Source of the DNA: Tulasnella sp. 424 | Lineage: Eukaryota > Basidiomycota > Agaricomycetes > Cantharellales > Tulasnellaceae | Assembly: GCA_019633425.1 (NCBI GenBank) | Contig: WSUB01000102.1 | Span: 1 to 64,000 of the forward strand | Reading direction: 5' to 3' | DNA: 64,000 bases | Part shown: positions 45,506 to 58,191 of the stretch, piece by piece | How the letters are laid out: each line of letters opens with the position of its first letter | Position numbering within the stretch: position 1 is the first letter of the stretch | Position numbers and translations under genes: made by a program | Notes under the pieces: model-generated | Databases searched by the model: none | What the model saw: only the letters and a program-made list of their open reading frames with translations | What the model was told of the DNA's origin: nothing

Positions 45506-48031
45506 CTAGTAGCCGCCCCTTGGTCGCTCCTGCCAATGACACCAACGGCTTTCTGGATCCCGGATTCGCCTGAGGTTGTTCTGAAAAACATTTCATGGCT
45601 AAGCAAGTGTAAAAGACGTCTGAATAGATGACGAGACGAACCTCCGTTCTTTGAATGGCACCCATTTGTTCCACATCCAACCTAAATTCGTCCCAACTTC
45701 CACCCACCCCGTCAAGCATCTGGCGTAGGGTCACAGGGCACCGGTCAAATCTATCGGCGTGAAACTCATCCTCCCACCTCCAGGTGATCGTGTCCGACAG
45801 TATTTCCTTAACCAGTGGCGTGAACACGCGGAGGGCTTCCGTATCCTCCGAGTACGTGAATCGCGTTTTGCGAGGGTCTCGTAGCGACATGAAAAGATAT
45901 ATAAGGGCTTCAAAGACGTCTTCGGATATACTGCCAAAGAGAGACGGTATCATTAACTGTTCAAAAGGGATATCATCAATTAAAGCGTACTCGGCGACCT
46001 TTCGCCCCGGTTGGGGCGTCGTGAAACAGATCCTCATGAATTTCCTAACCGTATCCTTTCTTATCTTCTCAACAATAATCCTTACTTCTCTTGAACAGCT
46101 TGCACTCCGTAGGAATCTCTCTGCATGTTGGAGAATCTTCAAGATCTGGTCCAGCCGTAAGTCGGGATGCGGGCATTCATCCGCCACAACCTGACTTGTA
46201 CACCGCATTAAGTTGATCATAACCCTATCCGATTCGAGGGTATGAACGCTTTTTCCTTCTGAGATGATGCTAAACGCCCGATCAATGCTTTCGAGGGAGG
46301 TGATCGTGTCTCTACGTATGTCACGGTATATCGGATCAGTGGGACCACCCCGAAAATCCATCAAAACCCCCTTTACTCACCCTGTGACCACCTTTCTCAT
46401 GGATTCGAGATCCCCGTGATTGATATCCTGAACCCTTGGGAGCTGAGAGACGATCCAGCAGATGAGAGAGAGGAACCTCCAGTTCGGGTTTATCAAAGCA
46501 TCAGAACAGGTGCTAAGGTAACCGCAGAAGTTTTGGATCTCCACATCCGAAGGCATAAAGTCGATAATGGAAATGACAGAGAGGGTGAGAGACATTTGAA
46601 CGAAGAATTGTGAAGTGTCTTTTGGCATTTCCTCGGGGATCCAGATAGTCGATTCCCTGAATCCCTCCGTGTCACGAAGACAGTAAAGTAAGGATTGGAA
46701 TTCAAGTCCATCAAGGTTGATGTAGAAGACGAAATGAGTCGTTGCGGCCGCATACAGTCGTCTGACGGCTGATGCGAGGTCGACCCTACCCCTCCCGAGG
46801 AATTTCAGGGTCCGAGCGGCTGAGCCTTTGTAGAGATCGAGCAAGCGCTCCTTGAAGATCCCGTCATCCCATAATTTGGTAAGTTGGTTAGGGTCGCTGA
46901 TTGTGAGTATGTTTGCTGCGGTAGATAGAAGCGTGGCTGGATCCTCAGATGTACAAATCAATCGCCGAAGGGCTATGATTTGTAAGGACTCCAGAGGCTC
47001 CTCTTCTCGCGCCTTGATCAGCAAGCGGAGCCAGCTGTCGGTGAAAATGGAGGAAAACAACTCTTTGAACTTGGTGCGTCGCTCTTCCTGCCTATTGCGA
47101 GCGGCCCGCCTAACATCTGTGGGGTACCTGAAGCCGCGGCGTAGGATCCAGAAGTCCTTGGCAAATACTGATACTGGAATGAAGGAGCGCACGACTGAGG
47201 AGAGTAAGTGCGAGAGTGGACTATGAAACGGACAGAACCGGTCCCATATGGTGCACAATGCGCTCCCAACGAAAAACGCCAATCCCACGTACATGGGTAC
47301 TCCAACGATTTTGCTGACGATGGGACTGAGGCTGTTGAGGTAAATGATGAGGGAGATGCAGAAGATAATGAGGCCGATTTGTAAGAGGGAAGGAAGGATG
47401 TCGTCAAGGATGAGCTCCAGTCGCCACCGGTCCGCCCCAAGGTATCGCTTGAGTTGCTCCCATCGTTGTCGGTCAGGACCGCCGCCGCTCCGCTTACGGT
47501 AGTAGACAAGCCATTGTCGGCCTAGAACTGCGAGGAAGGATGAAATGAGAGCGAAAGTCAAGCTCAGAGAGAACAAGACGTTGACAGTGACGACGTTGTT
47601 TGCGGGGGCGAAGGAGGAGGAAGGAAGACCGACATCGGTCGGAAGGCTGTCGTTCCGTCCCGTTGCCAATTGCATCAGAATTGCATTATTCTGTGTCAGG
47701 AGGGCGTTGGTATCGTCTGCAGGGTCGGCCGAGAGGAGAGGAAGAGTAAGGGCGAGGAAAGCGGAATTGACTCCTGCAAAAAGACCAGCCTGCAGGGTTT
47801 CAGTTATAACCTCTCATCGATTTATAATTCACGGGTTGAGCGTCGAAAACTTACGAATACGAGCAGTCCATCAAGTTGCTCCTTCAGGCCGCTGACCAAA
47901 TCTTCGTCGATTTCCTCCGCAAATGAGTCGTAACTGCGGTAGAATTTACCGCCGTCCTGCCCAAACTCCTCCGGTGGTTCTGGGACTTCGAATACGACTG
48001 GGTTCAAAACGTTTGGAGCAATGGTTGCCAT
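45506..48031 (-). CDS. DUF6535 family membrane protein, diverged copy F, 776 aa
   Basis: Exons (minus): 47855-48031, 46381-47789, 45642-46311 and 45506-45580, 777 codons, phases matching. The first exon is again 59 codons and keeps EEFGQDGGKFYRSYD. The hydrophobic segments and LGRQWLVYYRKRSGGG are present. Compared with the array it has a longer loop after the fourth hydrophobic segment, and the two middle exons are fused into one of 670 bp. It ends in one tail exon (NNLRRIRDPESRWCHWQERP) with no extra last exon. It lies 14 kb from the array among single-copy genes, so it may be an older family member. Confidence 0.8.
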
Positions 48032-48494
48032 GAATGTTGGAAGCGAGTGTCCGGCGTGCGCCAAGTCCTCGAGGTAGTCGTGAGACGAAAAAATCGTTCG
48101 CGTGGCAGTGCAGTTCCCTTCGAAGTGACTCACAGATCTGCAGCCAAGAACAGAGGCTTTTCCATAAAAGGGAAAGATGGCCAAGCTTTAAAAGAACCGT
48201 TATAAAGGTTCCGCGGAGAAATTCGTAGGATCTTGGTTGCACCAGTTCAGCGTCAGGCATGTTGTACCCATTGTCGACTCGCGGAACGCCGACTTTCCTC
48301 ATATAGTCAACGTCGTTCAAACGACCCTGCCATAATTCCCACAGTTTGCATCATTCTCTTCGTATCCCTCCACTCTCCAGCATCCCAGTGAAACAGAACA
48401 AATGATCGGAACAAAGCGTTCACAGCACATGGCATTTTATTTTCACTCAATAGATTAATACAACGAGAGATAATTTTTCCCATTATCGCACTTT
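48032..48494. other. Intergenic region between DUF6535 copy F and TRP5
   Basis: 5' flank of copy F and the 3' end of TRP5. No gene seen. Confidence 0.5.
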
Positions 48495-51356
48495 TCAAGC
48501 GGAGATGTGCCAGTCGAGCTTCTCGGCCCATTTGCCTGGCAAAAGTTGCGAGATTTGTTCCACGTCCTTGTCACCACGACCAGACAGGCACTATTTGGAG
48601 GCGGGACAGTTAGAGAGCGAGTTGCGGCCTTTAGAAAGCAAAGCACATACGATAACGACATCTTGGTCCTTTGGGAGGGTCTTGGCGACTTGCAGTCCTC
48701 CCCAGACGGCATGAGCCGATTCCAAAGCTGAGTCCGATCGTCAGTCCGAGTTTCTCAGAGTCGTTCACTATCGAGCCGACGTACCAGGGATAATACCCTC
48801 GAGCTGAGTGCATAACCTGAAGCCTCGCAACGCGTCCTCGTCCGTGGCGACGACATATTCAGCTCGACCCGAGTCCTTCAACCAAGAGTGCTCTGGTCCC
48901 ACTCCTGGATAGTCCAAGCCAGCACTGACCGAGTGGGTCTCGATGATTTGACCGCCAGGCGATTGGAGGAGGTACGTTCGTACTCCATGCAGAACGCCAG
49001 GCGTTCCTGCTGAGAGTGTTGCACTGTGTTTTTCAGTATCCACACCTGAAGAGAAGTCACGTTTCAGAGCAGAGTTAAGGTTGTATAAAGCTCCACCTGT
49101 GCCTACTAACCTTCTCCACCAGCTTCGACGCCAATGAGTCGGACATTCTTATCTCCGATGAAGTCGTAGAAGGTACCAATGGCGTTGCTACCCCCACCGA
49201 CGCATGCGACGACGACGTCGGGCAGCTTCTGCCTAACTTCGGCCAACTGGGATTTGATCTCTCTGCCAATGACGCGCTGGTAGTCTCTGACGATTGTCGG
49301 GAACGGGTGTGGACCGATGGCCGAACCGACGAGATAGTGCGTGTTAGCGAGGTTGGTAACCCAGTCTCTCATGGCTTCGTTGATAGCGTCCTTAAGAGTC
49401 TTTGATCCTGATGACACTGGGACGACCTAAATACGTTCTCTGTGAGTGAAGTTACGCGAAGTAAGAAGCAGCTGGAAGCGCACCTTGCCACCCAACATTC
49501 GGATACGGAAGACGTTCAATGCCTGCCGTCGACAATCTTCCTCGCCCATGTAGATGATGCACTCCATGCCGAACCGTGCGCAGACAGTGGCCGTCGCGAC
49601 ACCGTGCTGGCCGGCACCAGTCTCGGCGATGATGCGTGTCTTGCCAATGCGTCGAGCCAAAAGGATCTGCAAGAGGCTGCAGTATGAGCCAGGTTCAATT
49701 GTTCCCCTTCATTCCTGCAGCGTACCTGGCCAATGGCGTTGTTGATCTTATGCGAACCAGTATGATTCCTATCAAAAAAGTGCAAGGGTCAACACTCCTT
49801 CACTCTCGAACCGAACCTCGGCTCAACCCACAAATCCTCTCTCTTCAACCAAATCTTCGCTCCACCCGCATGCTCCGTCAACCTCTCCGCCAAATACAAC
49901 CTCGAAGGCCGATTGATATACCCATAAAAGCTCTCAAACTCCTTCCAGAACTCCGGATCCGCCAACGCGGTCTTGTGCGCCTCTTCGAGCTCTGCCAAAC
50001 TCTCCACAAGGGCTTCAGGTACGTACTGCCCGCCGAATTCGCCGAACCGTGCTGGAAGGACCGTGGGCTCAGTTACGGCTAGCAACTTGGACGACGGTGC
50101 GGGGCCTTCAGATGCCGGGATCGGTAATGGCGGAGAGACGAGCGGTTGACCTGCTTCGTTGGTGGATGTAGCTGGTGGGACGCCGGATTCCGCCGCTGCG
50201 GCGGCCGCTCTGGGTGCAGCCAGAGGCTGTCCCTTCCGACTGAGCTCGGCGCAGTAGTCTCGAACGGTCTCGGCGACTTTGTCCCGGGGAGCTTCTTTCA
50301 CGACGGCGACGATCCGGCTACCCACGACGACTCCATCTGCTCCTGCTTCGGCGACGACTTCAAAGTGCTCTCGGGTGGCGACTCCGAATCCGAGCGCGAG
50401 TGGGACGGAGGTGAAATCACGAACGCGGGAGAGGAGTTTGGGTACTTCGGCGTTGAGCTTTTGCTTTGCTGATGAGCCGGTTGTACCCATCTACGTCATT
50501 CGTTTAGGTTCGGGGCGTTAGTTAGTCTTGAATTCATCATGAAAAGATAGAAACCCACTCTTGATACGATGTAAATGAAGCTATCCGCAATAGATGCCAA
50601 GAACTTGATTCGGTTGAGTGTTGTCGAGGGGGCTACGAGAGGGACGTATGAAATACTAAAGATCCCCTCGTCAGCAAGCACAACAAATGGCCTTTGCAAG
50701 TACAAGCCAGAAGGAAACCTACTCCTCTTTAGCACAAATCGAACGGAAGCGAATCGCCTCTTCCGGTGGCAAGTCGACCATGATGAACCCATTAGCGCCA
50801 GCTTCGCGAGAGTCCTTGACGGCCTTCTCTTCCCCGTAAGCGAGAATAGGGTTGTAGTACCCTACATCCCCGTTACATTGTCAGCAATTTGTATATCAAG
50901 CAGCTAATAGACGCCGTACGAACCCATTAGAATAATAGGGACGGTCAGCCCCTTCGACCGGGCGTCTCGAAGGATTTGTAAAGTCTCGGTGAAGCCGACT
51001 CCATTATTCAACGCGATCTTAGGTTTTATCACCCCTTGTTAGCATCTCAAACATCCCTCTCAGAGAATGTATACCGAAAACTCACGGTATTGCTATCCTG
51101 AATAGCCGGTCCGTCGGCAATGGGGTCGCTAAACGGCATTCCCAACTCGATGACATCCGCCCCTCCTTCTTGCATGCCCAGGAGGATCGGTACGGTGTCA
51201 GCGACGGTTGGGAAACCTGCCGTTACAAAAGTCACGAAAGCCGGAACGCCCTGCAAAGGAACTCAGCTCTCCGTAATACAGGTTCGCTCCACCGAGGGAG
51301 GGGGGGAAGCGTACCTCCTTCCGCTTATCAGCGAATACTTGTTTCAAAGCCTCCAT
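48495..51356 (-). CDS. TRP5: Bifunctional tryptophan synthase, 723 aa
   Basis: Converts indole-glycerol phosphate and serine to tryptophan (last two steps) in one alpha-beta polypeptide. Twelve exons (minus): 51315-51356, 51086-51250, 50924-51017, 50723-50861, 50559-50655, 49832-50490, 49726-49768, 49484-49666, 49111-49426, 48785-49045, 48651-48727 and 48495-48590; 724 codons, all phases consistent. The alpha part shows FVTAGFP and [16 protein letters not shown] with the catalytic Glu and Asp. A 40-50 residue Ala/Pro-rich linker joins it to the beta part. There [10 protein letters not shown] carries the PLP lysine (K406), followed by TGAGQHG and the phosphate loop [10 protein letters not shown]. 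Length fits fungal TRP5 proteins. Confidence 0.95.
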
Positions 51357-51799
51357 GTTTTTTTCCTGTATCAGTGTCGAATGGAGAGGGATAGAGGGAG
51401 TGATGTTGAGAGAGAAGAGGTGAGAGAGAGAGAGACTATTTGGACTCGTGGAGGTCTTGGAGTCACGCTGAGATTCGGGGACTTGTCGCGTCTCTTTCGG
51501 CCGGTGCGGGCTCTCACGCCGCTGCATCGACGCGTTATAATTAATTACCAGTTCCCAAACAAAGAAAGATTCCTTTGACTCTCAGACAGGTTTCACCTGT
51601 TTTGGTGGTTCTTGAAAACTTTAAAAAGGTTGGACTCGGAGTGACTCCATATGCCGGGGGGCACGCTCAAACAATGACGTCGACGAAGCAGATCTCCAGT
51701 AAAATTGAAACCCGTTGTATGGTATATCCCCAATATAAATTACGGGTATCCGAAAGAACCCTTTCCCTAAATCGGGTTCTCCTTCCCGAGTCCCGGTCC
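51357..51799. other. Intergenic region between TRP5 and the PAQR gene
   Basis: TRP5 promoter side and PAQR 3' side. A GAGAGA tract lies at about 51,415-51,435. No gene seen. Confidence 0.5.
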
Positions 51800-53566
51800 T
51801 CACGTGGTCAGACTGTCCGGTAAAGGCAAGGTCGCAGCGGGGCAACTCGCCCCGTTGATTCCGTGCTGGTGGTTGTAGGCCGTATAAATAGAAACGTAGT
51901 GCGCGATTGCAGCGAGTAGTACGTTGATGTGGAAGAGCTGGAGAAGGGAGATAATTTTAGAATTTTTGATTGTCACGGGCGGGGGGGAAAGCGTTTCGCA
52001 CCTGATGACTAGCCCCAAAGTAGTCGAGCCTTCCAGGGAAGAACCGTTCTGGTACACGAGCGGCACTGAAAAAGGAAGGGTTGATACGGTTAGCTTAAAT
52101 CCGCTTCTCGGTGCATGTTTTGGCGAGACGTGAAACCCACTATAAGACAGCACCAAAAGTATACAGCGCCCCACTAAGGAGCAACCAAGTAATGCCCATC
52201 TCGTATCTCAGCGTGCTGATTCCATGAAGCAAGATCGCGTGGGTTACGGGGACGAGTCCGGTGAAGCCGAGAGCTAGGAATACAGATGTTCGTGCCCATC
52301 GGTATTGGGGGGTGTTGTACGATGGGGTGAGGACGACGTATGCTGCGCCTATATTGGGTTGTATATGGGGCATCGGTTAGCGGACGCCCGAGGGAAGGAG
52401 CGTGGAAAGGTTGACACGCACCGAGCCCAGCCAATGTGATCGAACAGAGGTACAACCGTTGGTATTCCGGGTAACAGTAGAAGCCATAATACACAGAGGG
52501 GAAGAACGACCCTACAATCAAAGCTAATTGGAAGCGTGTCGTTAGCTATATATAATCTCCCGCGCGTAAAATCAGAAAAGTCGCACCCAAAATCCCAGCA
52601 TAATCAAACATGACACACGACTTGGCAACCTTACGAAAAGAAAACCGCCCTGCGATCAGCAACTCCCATCTCAAATGATGAAGAATGGCCGTCCCAGGAA
52701 ATACCTTGAACGAATGGCAATTCGCCGTATGGAACACCGCGCTAAAGCTCAAACAAGTGATCGCGGCGAGGAGGAACACCACAAAGCCCGCGATGTCGTG
52801 CCACGTGACGGTGGAGTGCGAGCGCATCGTCTTGCTGAGGGTGATGACCAGCAGACACGCGAAGAAGACCGCGCCCCATAAGTGCGTTTGGATGTTCACT
52901 GTGAAAAGAGAGCGCCCATTGATGAGTCCCTTCGAGCCCGCGCGTTTCTTTGGGGGACGAGCGACATTCAACTCCGAGGCCCACCTGTTTCGTTGTGCCA
53001 GTCTGAAAAAAAAAGTGTCGGCGTGTGTCAATGACAAACACAAAATTATAGATGACCGGATATCACTTACAACCGAATACAGATTCTAAACAGCCTTTCC
53101 AAGAGTTTTGTTGTCTAGGAAAAGAAGAGACCGGGCGTCAACCTCCTATTCGGGGGTCACGCGACTAAAGACCCCTTGCACACTGCCAACAACGCACCTT
53201 CGATAACCCGACCGAATGTACTAATCCCATTTCAACCCAAGGAGGCAATCAGCACAAGCTCCCAACGCCGTTCAAGAGGAAAGAGCAACCCACCTGGTTA
53301 TCCCTCATCCAATCTGGAATCGTATCCCACGTCAAAGTCTTCCCCGTCATCCCGCTCATCCTAGGCATATGCATCGAACTCGTATCCAACTTCATTTTCA
53401 ACGAATTCCGGGACAAGACATCGCATCTCCTCCTCTCCCCCTCCTCCTGGTGAACAGAGGTTGACGACTCCGAGTCACTGCCACCTGTTGTGGAGGATGA
53501 ATTGGAGCTTGAAGTGGTTGCCCTCGATCGTGATTTTGTACTTCTCTTTCGTAGTCTTGCTGGCAT
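51800..53566 (-). CDS. PAQR/hemolysin-III family seven-helix membrane protein, 368 aa
   Basis: Ten exons (minus): 53294-53566, 53198-53220, 53071-53114, 52985-53002, 52705-52898, 52587-52629, 52422-52523, 52141-52348, 52002-52065 and 51800-51937; 369 codons. Two are microexons of 23 and 18 bp, required to build YIRSGYRRQQNSWKGC and YWHNETVNIQTHLWGA. The disordered N-terminus is followed by seven hydrophobic segments. The metal-site residues of the family are present: SAVFHTANCHS, FDYAG and SHQLFHI. In yeast the related Izh proteins act in zinc and sterol homeostasis; adiponectin receptors are animal relatives. Ceramidase-like activity is known for some members. The substrate here is unknown. 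Confidence 0.9.
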
Positions 53567-53862
53567 TATGTGAATTAGTCGGGAGGGGGGCGTGAAAAGT
53601 AGCGACAGTAGGTGAGGAGGAGGAAAGAGATACAAGGCCCGAGGGAGAGAGAAGGGAAAAAAAGAAAACGAAATTTATGGTGGGCCGATGACCGCGCCGA
53701 GGACATGTCAACAGTTGGGGATAAGGCCTCCAACTGGACCCTGAGTTGCGTCAGACAGCATGACAAATGCACACCGAATAACTAAGCCACGCTTAGCATA
53801 GTGTAAAAATGTCCTCATATCAATGTCCAAGAACGGGGAGCTAATAGGAGTCACCGAGCTAA

Positions 53863-55822
53863 TTAAGTCTCCGCTACTCTCTCCTTCTCCCACCGTTCTC
53901 TCGTCTTCAACTCCGCTTCCCGGTCACGGAGAGCTTGAGCGGTCTTCTCCACCTGCGCTTCATCATACCGCTTCTCCCAATCCTTTCTCGGGTCAGCCGC
54001 CGGCGAGACGTGCACCTCTTCCAACTTGCGTCGAACCTCTTCCTCTTCCCGCCTCGACACCTCCGCTTCCTCCTTAGCCTTCCTCTCCCGTTCTCGCTTC
54101 CTCTCCGCTTCCTCTCGCACCCGCCGTTCCTTCTCCTCGGCCTTTCGCTTCTCTTCCAACCTCACGCGCTCCTTCTCCTTCTCCTCTTCCTCTTCCTTTC
54201 TCTGCTCCTCGATCAGCATCTCAAGTTCGTCCTTGAGCTCTTCGTCGTCCGCCTCTGGCGCGCCGGCCGAGCTGGCGGCGAGATCGTTGCCTAGCTTGAT
54301 TGCGTCTTCGATCTCCTTGTGGTCTGCCAGTACATCGGACATCCGCTCCATGGTCGCTTCGATGGATTCTTGCTGTAGCAGCGGGTTTTGCAGTACGGCG
54401 CGGAGCGTTCGAGCAGAGGTGTCGTACGCTTTCATGATCTGAAAATCAAAACAGTAATTAGTGGGGCGAAATATCACATTATGCTTGAACATTCCACGCA
54501 CCTCGACTTCAGTAGCAGCGCTCTCAATCTTGTTCAACACCGTCTGCAGCGTTTCCTGAGAATTGAGCCTCTTCGCCAACAGCTCCTCAAGCTGTTTCTT
54601 CGAACGGAGGTACGAAAGCGCAATGGTTTTGCTTCCTCGTTTTAGATGCTCTCCAATCTTGTCAAGACGTCTGGGCAAAAAAGGACGGCGGAGAGAAGGT
54701 AAGCATTTTGCAAAAAGGTAAAAAAGCAGACCAACTTACTCCTGAATTTGACGCTCGATCTCTGATATCTGCTCCCCGAGCCTCTGCAGAGTCGTCTTCA
54801 TCTCGAGCACGCCGTAGTCCACCTCCGTGATGCCCTCCGCAATAGCTTCCGCATCAGCAGGGTCGACGAACTTGACAGCCTGTATGCACCAATCATTCGT
54901 CAGACTTTACATATTAGAACGAAACAAGTCGGGTGAGAAAACGTACGTTCTTCTCCACGACAACCACCCGTACGTCGCGTTCCAAGTACTTCAACACCAC
55001 ATCCAAATCGAGCTGGGACAGCGTGGCCCCCTTCAGTGCAGTGGATTCGAATTCCTCTTGGAACGACTGTCGCGTGTACAGCGATTCCGTAAATCCCGGT
55101 GGTTTAGACTTTTGTCGAGCGATGATGGCGTCTGCTGCTTGCTGCACCCGAAATAACGCCCCAACTGTCTTCAGTAACCTCGTACACATCATTAGGAGTA
55201 GGGTAGAAAGATACCGCACCTTGACGATAGACAACACCACGTAATCCCCTTTAAAGTTCTTCCACCGCTGTTCGCTCGTCAACGAGGACCCGTCGTCCGC
55301 TACGAACGGCAGCTGGGACAACGCCCACCACAGCGGCCGGCCAACGACGAACGCTGCGACGCGGTAGGCCAAGCTCGGCTGGTAGTGTATCGATACGGCG
55401 GACTTGAGGAACGTCGGTAATGCGATCAGAGTCTTGTTCGCTGCCAACTCTTCCTGCGTAGCAAGGTGTCAGTCCAAACGTCAACCTGCCACTCAGGGGC
55501 CCATGGGATAACTCACCAGCACAGCGCCCAGTCCAATAGGTCTCCCAACCTTCTCCCACCTCAACGCCTCCGCAAGCTTATCCGTCGCATGCAAGACCAC
55601 GTAATCTTCCGCTTGCGGTTGTGGTTGCTTTCCCCTTCGAACGACCGTTTCGAGCGCGTTGGTCCACCACCCGATGCTCGATTGGAATCCTTCCGGGTTC
55701 GACTGCTTTTGTCGAGAGATGTCGGAGTATAAGGATTGGAGGCGTGGTGGGGCTGGAGACTTGTATTCGGTTGGGAAGGTTGTGGTGAGGAAGGTGGTGA
55801 AGGAGGAGGAGTCGGTGGACAT
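53863..55822 (-). CDS. CHM7: CHM7/CHMP7 ESCRT-III family protein, about 548 aa
   Basis: Exons (minus): 55517-55822, 55220-55453, 54947-55168, 54740-54879, 54502-54670 and 53863-54438. The third exon could start slightly later (acceptor GTGCAG at about 55,146), because both keep the frame. The N-terminal half (WWTNALETVVRRG, WKNFKGDYVVLSI) matches the winged-helix-like region unique to CHMP7 among ESCRT-III proteins. The second half is a Snf7 domain (ALSYLRSKKQLEELLAKR, VEIMKAYDTSARTLRAVL). A long Glu/Arg/Lys coiled coil forms the C-terminus. The known role is nuclear-envelope sealing and surveillance with inner-membrane pro. Confidence 0.85.
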
Positions 55823-56074
55823 GGCAAGGAGAGTGTGAGGTTTGGAGTGTGGACTGGATTGGGACCGTTCACGTGTTTTCGTTTCTCTCGGCGCGTGCGA
55901 CAGAGCACCCAACAGCTTCCTTGCTTTTTGCCCCAAGTCGTCTCGAGCTCGTTATGTCTTCGCCAAAATCGTCCCCATTCTACCATACGAAATAAAAAAA
56001 CAAGAGTCCAGACAATAACTAAAGAGTCTCTAGCTCAAGGGTATAACAAGCCAGGGGAATCTAAGTGACGATGA

Positions 56075-56908
56075 TTATACGACGACAGCAGCACCAGCCA
56101 AGACACCCAAAGCGACGGCACCCATGGCCTTCCAGTTCATCGAGGCGATGGCACGGCCAGCAGCATTATGGGTGGAGCTGGGAGTGGATGCCGCAGCGCC
56201 GGTGGCAGCGGCACCAGTAGGCGCGCTCGAGCCGGTGCTCATCGGCATGGTCATCGACATCGACATCGAAGACATTCCCATCGCGTTTGCCATGAACTAT
56301 TTAAAAAAAAAGCATCGTCAGATTTTGGTATGCAGTGTATGGAAATAGCTTGAAAACGAGGACGTACGCGGTCGAAAGTCTTGTCCGTTGTTGGTGCGTT
56401 CACAGCAAAGACCATTCCGGCTTGGCAGTGACCAGCCTGTGCGCAGTACACCCAAACTGGATCGGTCTTTTTTTTTTAAAGAAAATATTTGGCACGTTAG
56501 CACATGAGGATTACATCGAGCGGTTGAAGAGAACTTACGCCGTTGATGGGAAGATCGTAAGTCGGGAAAGTAGTGGCAGCAGCGTCAACAGCTTGGCTAT
56601 CGAAAACAAGGTCCTCACAGTGAGCAAAAAGCGTCCACATTGGAAGATCGGAATCAACACGCTTACAAGCCAGTATCAAATCCGCCCTTGGGAAGCATCT
56701 GGCATGGGTTATCGAACGAGCTTTGGGTAGCGGTGTGGTTCGTGGCTTGGAAGGTGAAGTGGATCACGTCTCCCTCAACGGCACCCGTAACTTGATTGGG
56801 AGTGAACACGAGACCGGCGGATCCTCCGACGGTAACTTCGTGCACGACTGCACTAGCGAGAGGAACAGCGGCGAGGGCTGAGAAGACGGCGAGAGACTTG
56901 ACGAACAT
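56075..56908 (-). CDS. Secreted cupredoxin, probably GPI-anchored, 206 aa
   Basis: Exons (minus): 56667-56908, 56539-56596, 56368-56466 and 56075-56296; 207 codons. Residues 1-20 are a signal peptide (LAVFSALAAVPLASA). The single cupredoxin domain has the four type-1 copper ligand positions: His in ATNHTATQSS, Cys in VWVYC, His in AGHC and Met in AGMVF. A Met/Ser-rich then Ala/Thr/Ser-rich linker leads to a hydrophobic C-terminus (GAVALGVLAGAAVVV), which fits a GPI-anchor signal. The acceptor of exon 2 (CGATAG before CCAAGC) was chosen because it alone keeps the frame. Such proteins are common at fungal cell surfaces. The role is unknown, with electron transfer or copper binding possible. Confidence 0.85.
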
Positions 56909-57818
56909 CGTGAGTTAGGTCGTTGGGAAGAACGTGAAAATGGGTGCGACTTGGGGGATTGGGGGGGTCGTTTGAAGGGAAAGGGAGGAATTTTTCTGTC
57001 AATTGAAGGGTTTATATATGTAAAAACGCAGTGGAAGGGACCTGTTGTTTATGTATTGTGAGATGTGCCGTTGCCAAGCCGGGCAAGGGAAAAGCGTGAC
57101 CGCTAAATTTCCCTTTTCGGACGGAACTGACCATTCCGGTATATCGGAAGCCAAAGGGCTGTGACATATACAGTACCGCACATCACCCTGTGAAGCGTGT
57201 TTAGACTTTAACACAGCCCCCTACCTGCAGTGCATGTCAATTAAGTAAATTAAGATAAGGGCCAAAAAAAAAAACTCTTGGCACGATCGGATATATTTGG
57301 ACTTTGAGTTTAGTGCCCCCGAAAACAAGAGAAACGTACGACACCCTTGACATGGGAGAAGGGGAGCGGTTCCCGCGTTAGCGCCCGTCGGTCAAGCCGG
57401 AATGTGGCAACGACAGGCGTGGGATTCAACGCCCCCACGCATTCGGGCAACGACGATGGAAGCCGGTTTCAACTCCGGGCATGGAAAGCGCCCGCTGCGT
57501 GACATGCAGAAAGTCTCGGCAGGATGCTCCATTTCATTCACTTCTACAAAGTGCCTCGGCATCCTGCCGACGGCAGAAGGGCTACCGGCCGCATTGCCTA
57601 GTCCTGCAGGATACTTATCAGAAGGCTTTCGAAACACGCCGAAGCGATGAGGTAAAAAGGCTGCTGACGATACCAAGTTAAGGGCTCTGTAGAGCGAAGG
57701 GACCTGAGGGGTGTTTGGTCGGTTTTACCAACCTTATATACAACGCAGGCTGCGCCTGAGTGAAAAGAACGACTCACGGGGGAGAATAGGTGGCTCTCAT
57801 TGAGGACGATCCCACCTA
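56909..57818. other. Intergenic region upstream of the cupredoxin gene
   Basis: About 900 bp. Open frames around 57,390-57,680 on both strands overlap each other and show nothing recognisable. Holds the cupredoxin promoter. Confidence 0.45.
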
Positions 57819-57865
57819 CTAGTGGCACCAACATACACTCGGGTCTCGGACCGCCGAGCGCCATT
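57819..57865 (-). pseudogene. DUF6535-type tail exon relic downstream of kinase-TPR copy 1
   Basis: After a CGTCAG acceptor-like sequence, 47 bp can be read as a tail ending AVRDPSVCWCH then TAG. It aligns with 62122-62169 except for a one-base deletion, and with the penultimate exon of the DUF6535 genes (RVRDPDERWCHWQ). It lies 326 bp beyond the stop codon of the kinase-TPR gene. Confidence 0.55.
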
Positions 57866-58191
57866 CTGACGATGTCGCAAGGATGAGATGTCGCAGTAGA
57901 GAAATATAGCGGAAGTGAATTAAGCAGACCTGTGTCTGATTAAAGGTGTTATCAACGTCCGATACAACCTGTCTTGGTAACCAAAGAAGTCGCAGTAGCT
58001 TCGTCACCATAATCAAGTCGTAAAACGCAAGCATGGAACGGAGGCTGAATCGATATATATTTCGGAGCAAAATAGCACCAAGATATGGAACAAGGTAGAG
58101 AGGAAGAACAACGAACTTTATGACACATGAATCTCGAATAATACAAAAGGAGCTTCGTGATGACATGGCTCTAATCGAATGCAGAACAAAA

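Noticed and set aside
57392..57681. Overlapping frames on both strands upstream of the kinase-TPR gene
   Set aside because: The frames exclude each other and no motif, start context or splice structure supports any of them.
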